From contig NZ_BMTW01000002.1 of assembly GCF_014649875.1 (NCBI RefSeq), forward strand, positions 186,001 to 250,000: a stretch of 64,000 bases of DNA, in the 5' to 3' direction. Made by a program: the position numbers and the translations under genes. The notes beneath the pieces were generated by a model that had not been told where the DNA came from, ran no database searches, and saw nothing but the letters and a program-made list of their open reading frames with translations. Shown here in pieces: positions 33,083 through 41,479 of the stretch (position 1 is its first letter; each line of letters opens with the position of its first letter). This DNA comes from Streptomyces rubiginosohelvolus. Lineage in GTDB: Bacteria > Actinomycetota > Actinomycetes > Streptomycetales > Streptomycetaceae.

Positions 33083-34177
33083 GCGCGCGGTCTGCTCGTG
33101 GACGTACCCCACGAGGCGGGTGAGCGCGTCCGGGTCCATGTTCGGCATGACGCCGTGGCCCAGGTTGAAGATGTGGCCCTCCAGACCGGCGGCGGCGTCC
33201 AGCACCTCGCGGGTCTTGGTCTCGACGGCCGGGGTCGGCGCGAAGAGCACCGCCGGGTCGAGGTTGCCCTGGAGCGCCTTGCCGGGGCCGACGCGGCGGG
33301 CGGCCTCGTCCAGCGGGACGCGCCAGTCGACGCCCACGACGTCCGCCCCGGCCTCGCCCATCAGACCGAGCAGCTCGCCGGTGCCGACGCCGAAGTGGAT
33401 GCGGGGGACGCCGTAGGGGGCGACGGCGTCGAAGACCTTCGCGGAGGCGGGGAGCACCGCACGGCGGTAGTCGGCGGGGGCCAGTGCGCCGACCCAGGAG
33501 TCGAAGAGCTGGACGGCGGAGGCGCCGGCCTCGATCTGCACCTTGAGGAAGGCGCCGGTGATCTCCGCGAGCCGGTCCACGAGGTCGGCCCACAGCTGCG
33601 GGTCGCCGTACATCATGGCCTTGGTGCGCTCGTGGTTGCGCGAGGGGCCGCCCTCGACGAGGTAGCTGGCGAGCGTGAACGGGGCCCCGGCGAAGCCGAT
33701 GAGCGGGGTGGCGCCCAGCTCGGCGGTGAGCATCCCGATGGCCTCGGTGACGTACGGGACGTCCTCGGGGGTGAGGTCGCGCAGCCGGGCCAGGTCGGCG
33801 CGGGTGCGGATCGGCTCGGCGATGACGGGGCCGACGCCGGGCTTGATGTCGAGGTCGATGCCGATGGCCTTCAGGGGCACGACGATGTCGCTGAAGTAGA
33901 TCGCGGCGTCGACCTTGTGGCGGCGTACGGGCTGCAGGGTGATCTCGGCGACCAGCTCCGGCATCATGCAGGAGTCGAGCATCGCGATGCCCTCGCGGAC
34001 CTTCAGGTACTCGGGCAGCGAGCGTCCCGCCTGGCGCATGAACCAGACCGGTGTGTGCGGGACGGGTTCGCGGCGGCAGGCCTTGAGGAACGCCGAGTCG
34101 TGGGTGGCGTTGCGGACCGCGTCGAGGCTGGCGGAGGTCGTCGTCTGCTGGCCCGAAGGGCTGTCGTTGGCACTCAC
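33080..34177 (-). CDS. hemE: Uroporphyrinogen decarboxylase HemE
   Basis: 365 residues. Decarboxylates the four acetate side chains of uroporphyrinogen III to give coproporphyrinogen III, the substrate of the HemG encoded nearby. Signatures: [15 protein letters not shown] (invariant Arg pair), [14 protein letters not shown] with the catalytic Asp, [29 protein letters not shown] and [12 protein letters not shown]. It starts at 34177 and is divergent from the DUF3000 gene. Confidence 0.97.
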   Translation of the reverse strand: MSANDSPSGQQTTTSASLDAVRNATHDSAFLKACRREPVPHTPVWFMRQAGRSLPEYLKVREGIAMLDSCMMPELVAEITLQPVRRHKVDAAIYFSDIVVPLKAIGIDLDIKPGVGPVIAEPIRTRADLARLRDLTPEDVPYVTEAIGMLTAELGATPLIGFAGAPFTLASYLVEGGPSRNHERTKAMMYGDPQLWADLVDRLAEITGAFLKVQIEAGASAVQLFDSWVGALAPADYRRAVLPASAKVFDAVAPYGVPRIHFGVGTGELLGLMGEAGADVVGVDWRVPLDEAARRVGPGKALQGNLDPAVLFAPTPAVETKTREVLDAAAGLEGHIFNLGHGVMPNMDPDALTRLVGYVHEQTAR

Positions 34178-34269
34178 GCACAGAATCTTCGCACGCGTGC
34201 CGAAGGAGCCCGGCCCCGCACGGGTGTCTGTCCCTGCGCGCGGCCCGCCTTCCGCCTACTCTTCCCCGC

Positions 34270-34932
34270 ATGGCTCCGGCTCAGGGACAGTTTTCCGATC
34301 ATTCCGACGGCGTTGAGGACAAGGACCGCGGGGAGGAGGGCCCTCCCGTGCCTCCCGCGTTCCTGGCGGCGGTGGACGCGCTGCGCTCCGCGCGGCTGCG
34401 GCCGGAGCTGGAGGTGGAGGCGACCAGGCCGCCCCAGCGCCTCGCGCCGCACGCGTACGCCCTGGAGGCGGCGGTGGTGGACGGCGAGGACGATCTCGCG
34501 GACGGCAGACTGGTCCTGCTGCACGACCCGGCGGGGCACGACGCCTGGCAGGGGGCGTTCCGGCTGGTGACCCTGGTCCGCGCGGAGCTGGAGCCGGAGA
34601 TGGCGGCGGACCCGCTGCTGCCGGAGGTGTGCTGGTCCTGGCTGACGGGTGCGCTGGACGCGCGGGGCCTGTCGTACGGGGAGGCCGGCGGGACGGTGAC
34701 ACGCGCCGGATCGCACTACTTCGGTGCGCTCTCCGCGCGCCGTCCGGCGACCCAGATCGAGATCCGCGCCTCGTGGACGCCGAAGGAGTGGCGCGGCGGG
34801 ATCCCGGACACCGCGTCACACCTGATGGCCTGGGGCGATCTGCTGTGCCAGATCGCGGGGCTGCCGCCGTCCGATCTGTCCGACGCGGCGGTGGTGACGT
34901 TGCCGCAGCGGCGCGGGCCACAGGTTTCGTAA
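34270..34932 (+). CDS. DUF3000 domain-containing protein
   Basis: 220 residues from ATG 34270 with an acidic, disordered first 25 residues. The conserved body contains PPAFLAAVDALRSARLRPEL, QRLAPHAYALEAAVVDGEDD, GRLVLLHDPAGHDAWQGAFR, LVTLVRAELEPEMAADPLLP and ASHLMAWGDLLCQIAGLPPS. Actinobacterial family of unknown function that regularly sits between hemE and whiI in Streptomyces (from memory). No enzymatic motif recognised. Confidence 0.92.
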   Translation: MAPAQGQFSDHSDGVEDKDRGEEGPPVPPAFLAAVDALRSARLRPELEVEATRPPQRLAPHAYALEAAVVDGEDDLADGRLVLLHDPAGHDAWQGAFRLVTLVRAELEPEMAADPLLPEVCWSWLTGALDARGLSYGEAGGTVTRAGSHYFGALSARRPATQIEIRASWTPKEWRGGIPDTASHLMAWGDLLCQIAGLPPSDLSDAAVVTLPQRRGPQVS

Positions 34933-35034
34933 CACTCCGTCACCCGTATCGCACATACGCCGGATCTCTTTTCGTACAATCGATCGCGCGTCCTATTTGC
35001 CCGAATTGTTACTCACCAAATCGTGATCTTCCCC

Positions 35035-35062
35035 TAAAGGAGGACGGGTCCGCTGCCGAAGA
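35035..35062 (+). promoter_or_regulatory. Sigma-WhiG-type promoter upstream of whiI
   Basis: TAAA (35035-35038), a 16-nt spacer and GCCGAAGA (35055-35062) match the flagellar-type sigma-WhiG consensus (TAAA, ~15 nt, GCCGATAA). In S. coelicolor whiI is one of the known WhiG-dependent genes, which supports this assignment. The start codon lies about 83 nt downstream. Confidence 0.75.
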
Positions 35063-35144
35063 GGTCAATGACCCTTCAAGCACGGTTCGCCCCCGGCTTC
35101 ATCCCCCGAGCCGGCCCGTCCCGCCACTCCCCCCAGGAGGCCTG

Positions 35145-35807
35145 GTGTCCGTTCTCCTTGAGCAGCCCGCAAGCCTGGTCGCCTACCGCCCGAACAAGCC
35201 GACGGCCATGGTCGTCGTGGCCGACCCGCGCGTCCGTTCCACCGTCACCCGCCATCTGTGGGCCCTCGGAGTACGTGACGTCATCGAGGCGTCGTCCATC
35301 GCGGAGGCACGTCCCCGCGTCGGCAACCCGCGCGACATCTGCATTGCCGACGTCCACCTGCCCGACGGTTCCGGGCTGACCCTGCTGTCCGAGACCCGCG
35401 CCGCAGGCTGGCCCAACGGTCTCGCCCTGTCCGCCGCCGACGACATCGGCGCCGTTCGCAACGCCCTCGCGGGCGGCGTGAAGGGCTACGTCGTCACCGG
35501 CACCCGAACCAACATCGGCCACCCCACCCGCCCCGGCGTCGCCCCCATCGGCGCCAACGCGGCCCGGATGCACCGCAGGCCTCCCGGTTCCCCGAGCCAC
35601 CCGGGCGGCTACCGCGAACTCTCCGGACGTGAGGTGGAGGTCCTCCGCCTGGTCGCCGAAGGCCAGTCCAACAAGGCCATCGGCGTCTCGATGGGCCTCT
35701 CCGCCCTGACCGTCAAGTCCCACCTCGCCCGCATCGCCCGCAAGCTCGGCACCGGAGACCGTGCCGGAATGGTCGCCGTCGCCCTGCGGACGGGCATCAT
35801 CCACTGA
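35145..35807 (+). CDS. whiI: Atypical response regulator WhiI (sporulation regulator)
   Basis: 220 residues from GTG 35145 with an AGGAGG ribosome site. Receiver-like domain (~20-125) followed by a LuxR/NarL helix-turn-helix: YRELSGREVEVLRLVAEGQS, NKAIGVSMGLSALTVKSHLA, RIARKLGTGDRAGMV. Receiver pocket: only one acidic residue at the beta-1 site (VVVADP, Ala26-Asp27), Asp69 and Lys113 kept. This fits WhiI, an orphan regulator with a non-canonical pocket needed for late aerial-hypha sporulation and known to cooperate with the orphan regulator BldM. No histidine kinase gene is adjacent. Preceded by DUF3000 and followed by a RNase D-like gene, as in S. coelicolor. Confidence 0.9.
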   Translation: MSVLLEQPASLVAYRPNKPTAMVVVADPRVRSTVTRHLWALGVRDVIEASSIAEARPRVGNPRDICIADVHLPDGSGLTLLSETRAAGWPNGLALSAADDIGAVRNALAGGVKGYVVTGTRTNIGHPTRPGVAPIGANAARMHRRPPGSPSHPGGYRELSGREVEVLRLVAEGQSNKAIGVSMGLSALTVKSHLARIARKLGTGDRAGMVAVALRTGIIH

Positions 35808-35865
35808 CCGCACCCCCGCCAGGACGTGCACCGATGCGTCTCCGGCTGGATTACGTGCATGGCCG

Positions 35866-35893
35866 CCCGTCGACGGAACGTTCCGTCGACGGG
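35866..35893. terminator. 28-bp perfect palindrome between whiI and the RNase D-like gene
   Basis: Self-complementary along its whole length with no spacer: CCCGTCGACGGAACG reads into its own complement. It lies 59 nt after the whiI stop and 30 nt before GTG 35923. As RNA it would fold with a tight loop and could terminate whiI; as DNA it could be an operator for the downstream gene. Two GTCGAC sites are included. Confidence 0.6.
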
Positions 35894-35922
35894 CTCCGTG
35901 CATACACAGATACCCTTGACAC

Positions 35923-37197
35923 GTGACCGACGCCCAAGAGACCGCAGCAGACACTTCACTGCGAACCACCGGGGGCGCTCCCCCGGACGACGTCGCCCCG
36001 GCGCCGATCCCCTTGCTGGAGCCGCGCGAGGGAATTCCCCCGGTGGTGACGTCCGACGACGCCCTCGCCCGGGTGATCGCCGCCTTCGCCGCGGGCACCG
36101 GCCCCGTGGCCGTCGACGCCGAGCGCGCCTCGGGGTACCGCTACGGCCAGCGCGCCTACCTCGTACAACTGCGCCGCGAGGGCGCGGGCAGCGCCCTGGT
36201 CGACCCGGTCGGCTGCCCCGACCTCTCCGGTCTCGGCACCGCGCTGGACGGCACCGAGTGGATCCTGCACGCCGCGACCCAGGACCTGCCGTGCCTGCGG
36301 GACATAGGCATGACCCCCACCTCGCTGTTCGACACCGAGCTGGCGGGGCGGCTCGCGGGCTTCCCGCGTGTCGGCCTCGGCGCGATGGTGGAGAACGTCC
36401 TCGGATACGCCCTGGAGAAGGGCCACTCCGCGGTCGACTGGTCCACCCGCCCGCTGCCCGAGCCCTGGCTGCGCTACGCCGCCCTCGACGTCGAGCTCCT
36501 GATCGACCTGCGCGACGCGCTGGAGGAGGAGCTGGAGCGGCAGGGCAAGCTGGAGTGGGCCCGGGAGGAGTTCGACGCCATCGCCGCCGCGCCGCCGGCC
36601 CCGCCCCGCAAGGACCCCTGGCGCCGTACGTCGGGCATGCACAAGGTGCGCCGCCGCCGTCAGATGGCCGTCGTCCGGGAGCTGTGGACCACCCGTGACC
36701 AGGTCGCCCAGCGCCGGGACGTCTCGCCGGGCAAGGTGCTCGGCGACGCCGCGATCGTCGAGGCCGCGCTCTCGCTGCCGGTCGATGTGCAAGCCCTGAC
36801 CGCGCTGCCGGGATTCGGCCACCGCATGGGCCGCCGTCAGCTGGAGCAGTGGCAGGCGGCCGTGGACCGGGCCAAGGCGCTGCCGGAGTCGGCGCTGCCG
36901 CAGCCGGGCCAGCAGCCGGCCGGGCCGCCCCCGCCGCGCTCCTGGGCCGACAAGGACCCGGCCGCCGCCGCCCGGCTCTCGGCCGCCCGCACGGCGGTCT
37001 CCGAGCTGGCGGAGCGCCTGCACATGCCCCAGGAGAACCTGATCACCCCGGACACCGTGCGCCGGATCTGCTGGGAGCCGCCGAAGAACCCGACCCCGGG
37101 CGCCGTCGAGGACACCCTCGCCGGATACGGGGCGCGGAACTGGCAGATCCAGCAGGTGGCCCCGCTCCTGGTCCGGGCGCTGGACGCCACCGCCTGA
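35923..37197 (+). CDS. Ribonuclease D-like 3'-5' exonuclease with HRDC domain
   Basis: 424 residues from GTG 35923. DnaQ-fold exonuclease motifs: Exo I VAVDAERASGYRYGQRAYLV (DxE), Exo II LHAATQDLPCLRD, Exo III YAALDVELLIDL. Two HRDC-like helical regions follow (RQMAVVRELWTTRDQVAQRR with DVSPGKVLGDAAIVEAAL, and AVSELAERLHMPQENLITPD). Homologous to RNase D, which trims tRNA and other RNA 3' ends. The long N-terminal acidic extension is typical of Streptomyces members. Confidence 0.92.
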   Translation: MTDAQETAADTSLRTTGGAPPDDVAPAPIPLLEPREGIPPVVTSDDALARVIAAFAAGTGPVAVDAERASGYRYGQRAYLVQLRREGAGSALVDPVGCPDLSGLGTALDGTEWILHAATQDLPCLRDIGMTPTSLFDTELAGRLAGFPRVGLGAMVENVLGYALEKGHSAVDWSTRPLPEPWLRYAALDVELLIDLRDALEEELERQGKLEWAREEFDAIAAAPPAPPRKDPWRRTSGMHKVRRRRQMAVVRELWTTRDQVAQRRDVSPGKVLGDAAIVEAALSLPVDVQALTALPGFGHRMGRRQLEQWQAAVDRAKALPESALPQPGQQPAGPPPPRSWADKDPAAAARLSAARTAVSELAERLHMPQENLITPDTVRRICWEPPKNPTPGAVEDTLAGYGARNWQIQQVAPLLVRALDATA

Positions 37198-37227
37198 CAC
37201 CCGCGAGGAGCTGACCCGGGGGCGGGC

Positions 37228-37926
37228 ATGGGGACCACGGCGTACGGGGACTGGATACGCGACTTCGAGGCGGCGCGCGACGAGCGGGCCGAGCGGGGCG
37301 ATCCGGAATGGCGGACCGGGGTCCCCCTGCACCCCGCGATCCGGCGCAGTGTCCAGCGCTTCCAGGTCGGCGAGGACGGCGACGGGGTCGAGCTGATCAC
37401 CAAAGCGGAGGCGGCCGGTGACGCGGAGTACGCGTCGGCGGTGCGGATGTTCGTCGCGGAGGAGCGAAATCACGCCAGGTTGCTGGCGCTTCTGCTGGCC
37501 TCCGGCGGCGCGCCGGTGATCGCCTCGCACTGGAGCGACCGGGTCTTCGTGACGCTCCGCCGGGCCCTGGGGCTCCGCCTCGAACTGCTGGTCCTGATGA
37601 TCGCGGAGGTGGTCGCGCTGCGGTACTACCGGACCCTGCGGGACGGGGCCGACGACGCGCTGACGCGGGAGGTGGCGGGGCGGATCCTCGCCGACGAGGA
37701 GCGGCACGTGCCCTTCCACTGCCACCGCCTGCGCCGCGCGCTGCACCCGCTGCCGCCGCCGGTGCGGGTGCTGGTGACCTCCGGGTGGCGGGCCGCCCTG
37801 GCCGGGGTCGCGCTGGTGGTGGCCGTGGACCACGGCCCGGCGCTGCGGCGGCTGGGGGTGGGCCGGGGACGGTTCGTGGCGGAGGTGGTCCGGTCCTCGG
37901 GGCCGATCGCCGCGACGATGCGGTGA
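37228..37926 (+). CDS. Ferritin-like diiron-type protein
   Basis: 232 residues from ATG 37228, 30 nt after the RNase D-like gene. Two ExxH-type pairs are in helices: ELITKAEAAGDAEYASAVRM with FVAEERNHARLL, and ELLVLMIAEVVALRYYRTLR with GRILADEERHVPFH. These give the four carboxylates and two His of a ferritin-like diiron site. A hydrophobic helix near the C-terminus (GWRAALAGVALVVAVDHG) may contact membrane. The substrate is unknown; desaturase, oxygenase or iron-binding roles are possible. Confidence 0.8.
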   Translation: MGTTAYGDWIRDFEAARDERAERGDPEWRTGVPLHPAIRRSVQRFQVGEDGDGVELITKAEAAGDAEYASAVRMFVAEERNHARLLALLLASGGAPVIASHWSDRVFVTLRRALGLRLELLVLMIAEVVALRYYRTLRDGADDALTREVAGRILADEERHVPFHCHRLRRALHPLPPPVRVLVTSGWRAALAGVALVVAVDHGPALRRLGVGRGRFVAEVVRSSGPIAATMR

Positions 37927-38076
37927 GGGGGAGGCCACCCGGGGCGGTGTGACCTTCGACGCTCCGGCCGTGGGGGGTGGGCAGTCTGGTTACCCGCAAG
38001 TAGCATGATGGCAGGCGGTGCGTCCCCGTGGCGCGCCCCGCAGCAGTGCCATCCCGCACCCTGGAGGAGAGCCACC

Positions 38077-39297
38077 GTGCCTCGTACCATCCGGGACGTC
38101 GTCTTCGTCGACGGCGTCCGCACCCCGTTCGGCAAAGCGGGCCCGAAGGGCATCTACCACGAGACCCGCGCCGACGACCTCGTCGTGAAGGCCATCCGGG
38201 AGCTGCTGCGCCGCAACCCGGACCTGGACCCCAAGAAGATCGACGAGGTCGCCATCGCCGCGACCACGCAGATCGGGGACCAGGGCCTCACGCTGGGCCG
38301 CACCGCCGGAATCCTGGCCGGTCTGCCGCAGTCCGTCCCCGGCTACTCGATCGACCGCATGTGCGCGGGCGCGCTGACCGCCGTCACCTCGACGGCCGGT
38401 TCCATCGCCTTCGGCGCGTACGACGTCGTCGTGGCCGGTGGCGTCGAGCACATGGGCCGCCACCCGATGGGCGAGGGCGTCGACCCGAACCCGCGCTTCG
38501 TGTCGGAGAAGCTGGTCGACGAGTCCGCCCTGTTCATGGGCATGACGGCGGAGAACCTGCACGACCGCTACCCCACGATCACCAAGCAGCGCGCCGACGA
38601 GTACGCGGTGCGTTCGCAGGAGAAGGCCGCCAAGGCGTACGCCAACGGCAAGATCCAGCAGGACCTGGTACCGGTCTCGGTGCGCCGCACCAACGCCGAG
38701 GCGGGCGAGACGGGCTGGGGCCTGGTCACCGCCGACGAGCCGATGCGCCCGGGCACCACGCTGGAGTCGCTGGCGGGCCTCAAGACCCCCTTCCGCGCCC
38801 ACGGCCGGGTGACGGCCGGTAACGCCGCGGGTCTCAACGACGGCGCCACCGCCTCGCTGCTCGCCGCCGAGGACGTCGCCCGCGAGCTGGGCCTCCCGGT
38901 CAAGATGCGCCTCGTGTCGTACGCCTTCGCGGGCGTCGAGCCGGAGGTCATGGGCTACGGCCCGATCCCGGCGACCGAGAAGGCGCTGGCCCAGGCCGGT
39001 CTCTCGATCTCCGACATCGGTCTCTTCGAGATCAACGAGGCGTTCGCCGTGCAGGTGCTCGCCTTCCTGGAGCACTACGGCATCGCGGACGACGACGCCC
39101 GCGTGAACCAGTACGGCGGCGCGATCGCGTACGGCCACCCGCTCGCCTCCTCCGGTGTCCGGCTCATGACGCAGCTGGCCCGGCAGTTCGAGGAGCAGCC
39201 CGAGGTCCGCTACGGCCTGACGACGATGTGCGTCGGCTTCGGCATGGGCGCCACGGTCATCTGGGAGAACCCGAATTTCGACGGAGGCAACAAGTGA
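38077..39297 (+). CDS. fadA: Acetyl-CoA C-acyltransferase (thiolase) FadA
   Basis: 406 residues from GTG 38077 with GGAGGAGAG upstream. Thiolytic step of beta-oxidation: 3-ketoacyl-CoA plus CoA gives acetyl-CoA and a shortened acyl-CoA. Catalytic Cys in SIDRMCAGALTAV, His in FEINEAFAVQ and YGHPLASSGVRL, second Cys in TMCVGFGMGAT. It forms the alpha2beta2 multifunctional complex with FadB, whose gene overlaps by GTGA. A region of 150 nt upstream holds a TAGCAT -10-like box near 38001. Confidence 0.96.
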   Translation: MPRTIRDVVFVDGVRTPFGKAGPKGIYHETRADDLVVKAIRELLRRNPDLDPKKIDEVAIAATTQIGDQGLTLGRTAGILAGLPQSVPGYSIDRMCAGALTAVTSTAGSIAFGAYDVVVAGGVEHMGRHPMGEGVDPNPRFVSEKLVDESALFMGMTAENLHDRYPTITKQRADEYAVRSQEKAAKAYANGKIQQDLVPVSVRRTNAEAGETGWGLVTADEPMRPGTTLESLAGLKTPFRAHGRVTAGNAAGLNDGATASLLAAEDVARELGLPVKMRLVSYAFAGVEPEVMGYGPIPATEKALAQAGLSISDIGLFEINEAFAVQVLAFLEHYGIADDDARVNQYGGAIAYGHPLASSGVRLMTQLARQFEEQPEVRYGLTTMCVGFGMGATVIWENPNFDGGNK

Positions 39298-41423
39298 GCT
39301 CCACCACTGAGCTTCTGAAGGGTGCGGCCGAGCTGTTCCCCGGCGAGGTCGTCACGCAGGCGCACGTACGCCACCTGGACCTGCCGTCCGGTGCCGGGCG
39401 GTTCGCGCTCATCACGCTGGACAACGGCCTGGACCACACCAAGCCGACCACCTTCGGACCGCAGTCGCTGGCGAACCTGGACGCCGCGATCGACCAGGTC
39501 GAGAAGGAGGCGTCGGAGGGCACCATCACCGGCGTCGGCATCACCGGCAAGCCGTTCATCTTCGCCGTCGGCGCCGACCTCAAGGGCGTCGAGCTGCTCG
39601 GCCGCCACGAGGACGCGCTCGCCATCGGCAAGGGCGGCCACGACGTCTTCCGCCGCCTCTCCGGCCTCGCGGTCCCGACGTTCGCGTACTACAACGGCGC
39701 GGCGATGGGCGGCGGTGTCGAGGTCGGTCTGCACTGCTCCTACCGCACCGTCTCCACCGCGATCCCGGCGTTCTCGCTGCCCGAGGTCTTCCTCGGTCTG
39801 GTCCCCGGCTGGGGCGGCTGCGCGCTGCTCCCGAACCTGATCGGCGCGGACCGCGCGGTCTCGGTGATCATCGAGAACTCGCTCAACCAGAACCGTCAGC
39901 TCAAGGGCAAGCAGGTCTACGAGCTCGGCATCGCCGACGCGATCTTCGAGGGCGCGGACTTCCTGGAGCAGTCGCTGATCTGGACCGCGGCCGTCCTCAA
40001 GGGCGAGCTCGCCGTCGAGCGGCCCGAGATCGACCGCGGCGAGGGCTGGGACGCGGCCGTCGCCCGCGGCCGGGCCATCGCGGACTCCAAGGTGCACGGC
40101 GCGGCCCCGGCCGCGTACCGCGCGCTGGACATCATCGCGGCGGCCAAGGACGGCGACCTGTCCGTCGGCTTCGACGCCGAGGACCAGGCGCTCGCGGACC
40201 TGATCATGGGCGGCGAGCTGCGCAGCGGCATCTACGCCTTCAACCTGGTCCAGAAGCGCGCCAAGCGCCCGGCCGGCGCCCCGGACAAGAACCTGGCCCG
40301 CCCGGTCACCAAGGTCGGCGTCGTCGGCGCCGGTCTGATGGCCTCGCAGCTGGCGCTGCTGTTCCTGCGCCGCCTGGAGGTCCCGGTCGTCCTCACGGAC
40401 ATCGACCAGGAGCGCGTCGACAAGGGTGTGGGCTACGTCCACGCCGAGATCGAGAAGCTGCTCGGCAAGGGCCGCATCAACCAGGACAAGGCCAACCGCC
40501 TCAAGGGCCTGGTCTCCGGTGTCCTCGACAAGGCCGAGGGCTTCGCGGACGCGGACTTCATCATCGAGGCCGTCTTCGAGGAGATCGGCGTCAAGCAGCA
40601 GGTGTTCGCGGAGGTCGAGGCGGTCGCCCCGGCGCACGCGATCCTCGCCACCAACACCTCCTCGCTGTCGGTGACCGAGATGGCGTCGAAGTTGAAGAAC
40701 CCCGAGCGGGTCGTCGGCTTCCACTTCTTCAACCCGGTCGCGATCCTCCCGCTGCTGGAGATCGTGCGCGGCGAGCAGACGGACGACGCCTCGCTGGCCA
40801 CGGCGTTCGGTGTGGCCCGGAAGCTGAAGAAGACCGCGGTCCTGGTGAAGGACGCCCCGGCGTTCGTCGTCAACCGCATCCTCACCCGCTTCATGGGCGA
40901 GATCCAGAACGTCATCGACGAGGGCACCCCGGTCGAGGTCGCGGAGAAGGCCGTCGAGCCGCTCGGCCTGCCGATGTCCCCGCTGGTGCTCCTGGAGCTG
41001 GTCGGCCCGGCCATCGGCCTGCACGTCTCCGAGACCCTGAACCGTTCCTTCCCGGAGCGCTTCACCGTCTCGCAGAACCTCGCGGCGGTCGTCAAGGCCG
41101 GCAAGCGCGGCTTCTACGTCTACGACTCCGGCGCGCCGGTCCTCGACCCCGAGGTCGCGGCGCTCCTCAAGCAGGGCGACACCGTCCTGACCGAGGAGCA
41201 GACGCGCGACCGCGTGCTCGACGCGGTGGCGCAGGAGATCGGCCTGATGCTGGAGGAGGGCGTCGTCGCCGAGGCCCAGGACATCGACCTGTGCCTGATC
41301 ACCGGTGCGGGCTGGCCCTTCCACCTGGGCGGCATCACGCCGTACCTGGACCGTGAGGGCGTCTCCCAGCGGGTGAACGGCAAGCCGTTCCTCGCGCAGG
41401 GTGTGGCGAGCGTTCCGGCGTAA
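39294..41423 (+). CDS. fadB: Fatty-acid oxidation multifunctional protein FadB (enoyl-CoA hydratase / 3-hydroxyacyl-CoA dehydrogenase)
   Basis: 709 residues from GTG 39294, whose GTGA overlaps the fadA stop. Hydratase domain (1-300): GKPFIFAVGADLKGVE, YNGAAMGGGVEVGLHCSYR (oxyanion) and LPEVFLGLVPGWGG (Glu pair). Dehydrogenase domain (~330-620): NAD loop KVGVVGAGLMASQLALLFLR, LATNTSSLSVTEMA, VVGFHFFNPVAILPLLEIVR (catalytic His-Glu), VNRILTRFMGE. C-terminal 3HCDH domain follows. The NAD fingerprint GAGLMAS replaces the more usual GAGxMG. A 16-bp terminator follows directly. Confidence 0.96.
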   Translation: MSSTTELLKGAAELFPGEVVTQAHVRHLDLPSGAGRFALITLDNGLDHTKPTTFGPQSLANLDAAIDQVEKEASEGTITGVGITGKPFIFAVGADLKGVELLGRHEDALAIGKGGHDVFRRLSGLAVPTFAYYNGAAMGGGVEVGLHCSYRTVSTAIPAFSLPEVFLGLVPGWGGCALLPNLIGADRAVSVIIENSLNQNRQLKGKQVYELGIADAIFEGADFLEQSLIWTAAVLKGELAVERPEIDRGEGWDAAVARGRAIADSKVHGAAPAAYRALDIIAAAKDGDLSVGFDAEDQALADLIMGGELRSGIYAFNLVQKRAKRPAGAPDKNLARPVTKVGVVGAGLMASQLALLFLRRLEVPVVLTDIDQERVDKGVGYVHAEIEKLLGKGRINQDKANRLKGLVSGVLDKAEGFADADFIIEAVFEEIGVKQQVFAEVEAVAPAHAILATNTSSLSVTEMASKLKNPERVVGFHFFNPVAILPLLEIVRGEQTDDASLATAFGVARKLKKTAVLVKDAPAFVVNRILTRFMGEIQNVIDEGTPVEVAEKAVEPLGLPMSPLVLLELVGPAIGLHVSETLNRSFPERFTVSQNLAAVVKAGKRGFYVYDSGAPVLDPEVAALLKQGDTVLTEEQTRDRVLDAVAQEIGLMLEEGVVAEAQDIDLCLITGAGWPFHLGGITPYLDREGVSQRVNGKPFLAQGVASVPA

Positions 41424-41438
41424 CGCCCGGTTCACGAC

Positions 41439-41475
41439 GAACGGGCCGTACGGGATCATCCCGTACGGCCCGTTC
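41439..41475. terminator. Terminator between fadB and the SGNH gene
   Basis: GAACGGGCCGTACGGG (41439-41454) and CCCGTACGGCCCGTTC (41460-41475), a perfect 16-bp stem with 5-nt loop ATCAT. Serves both convergent units. Confidence 0.93.
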
Positions 41476-41479
41476 CGCA

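Noticed and set aside
35866..35893. Perfect palindrome as an insertion or attachment site
   Set aside because: No integrase, transposase, direct repeats or tRNA gene nearby, and gene order around it looks conserved.
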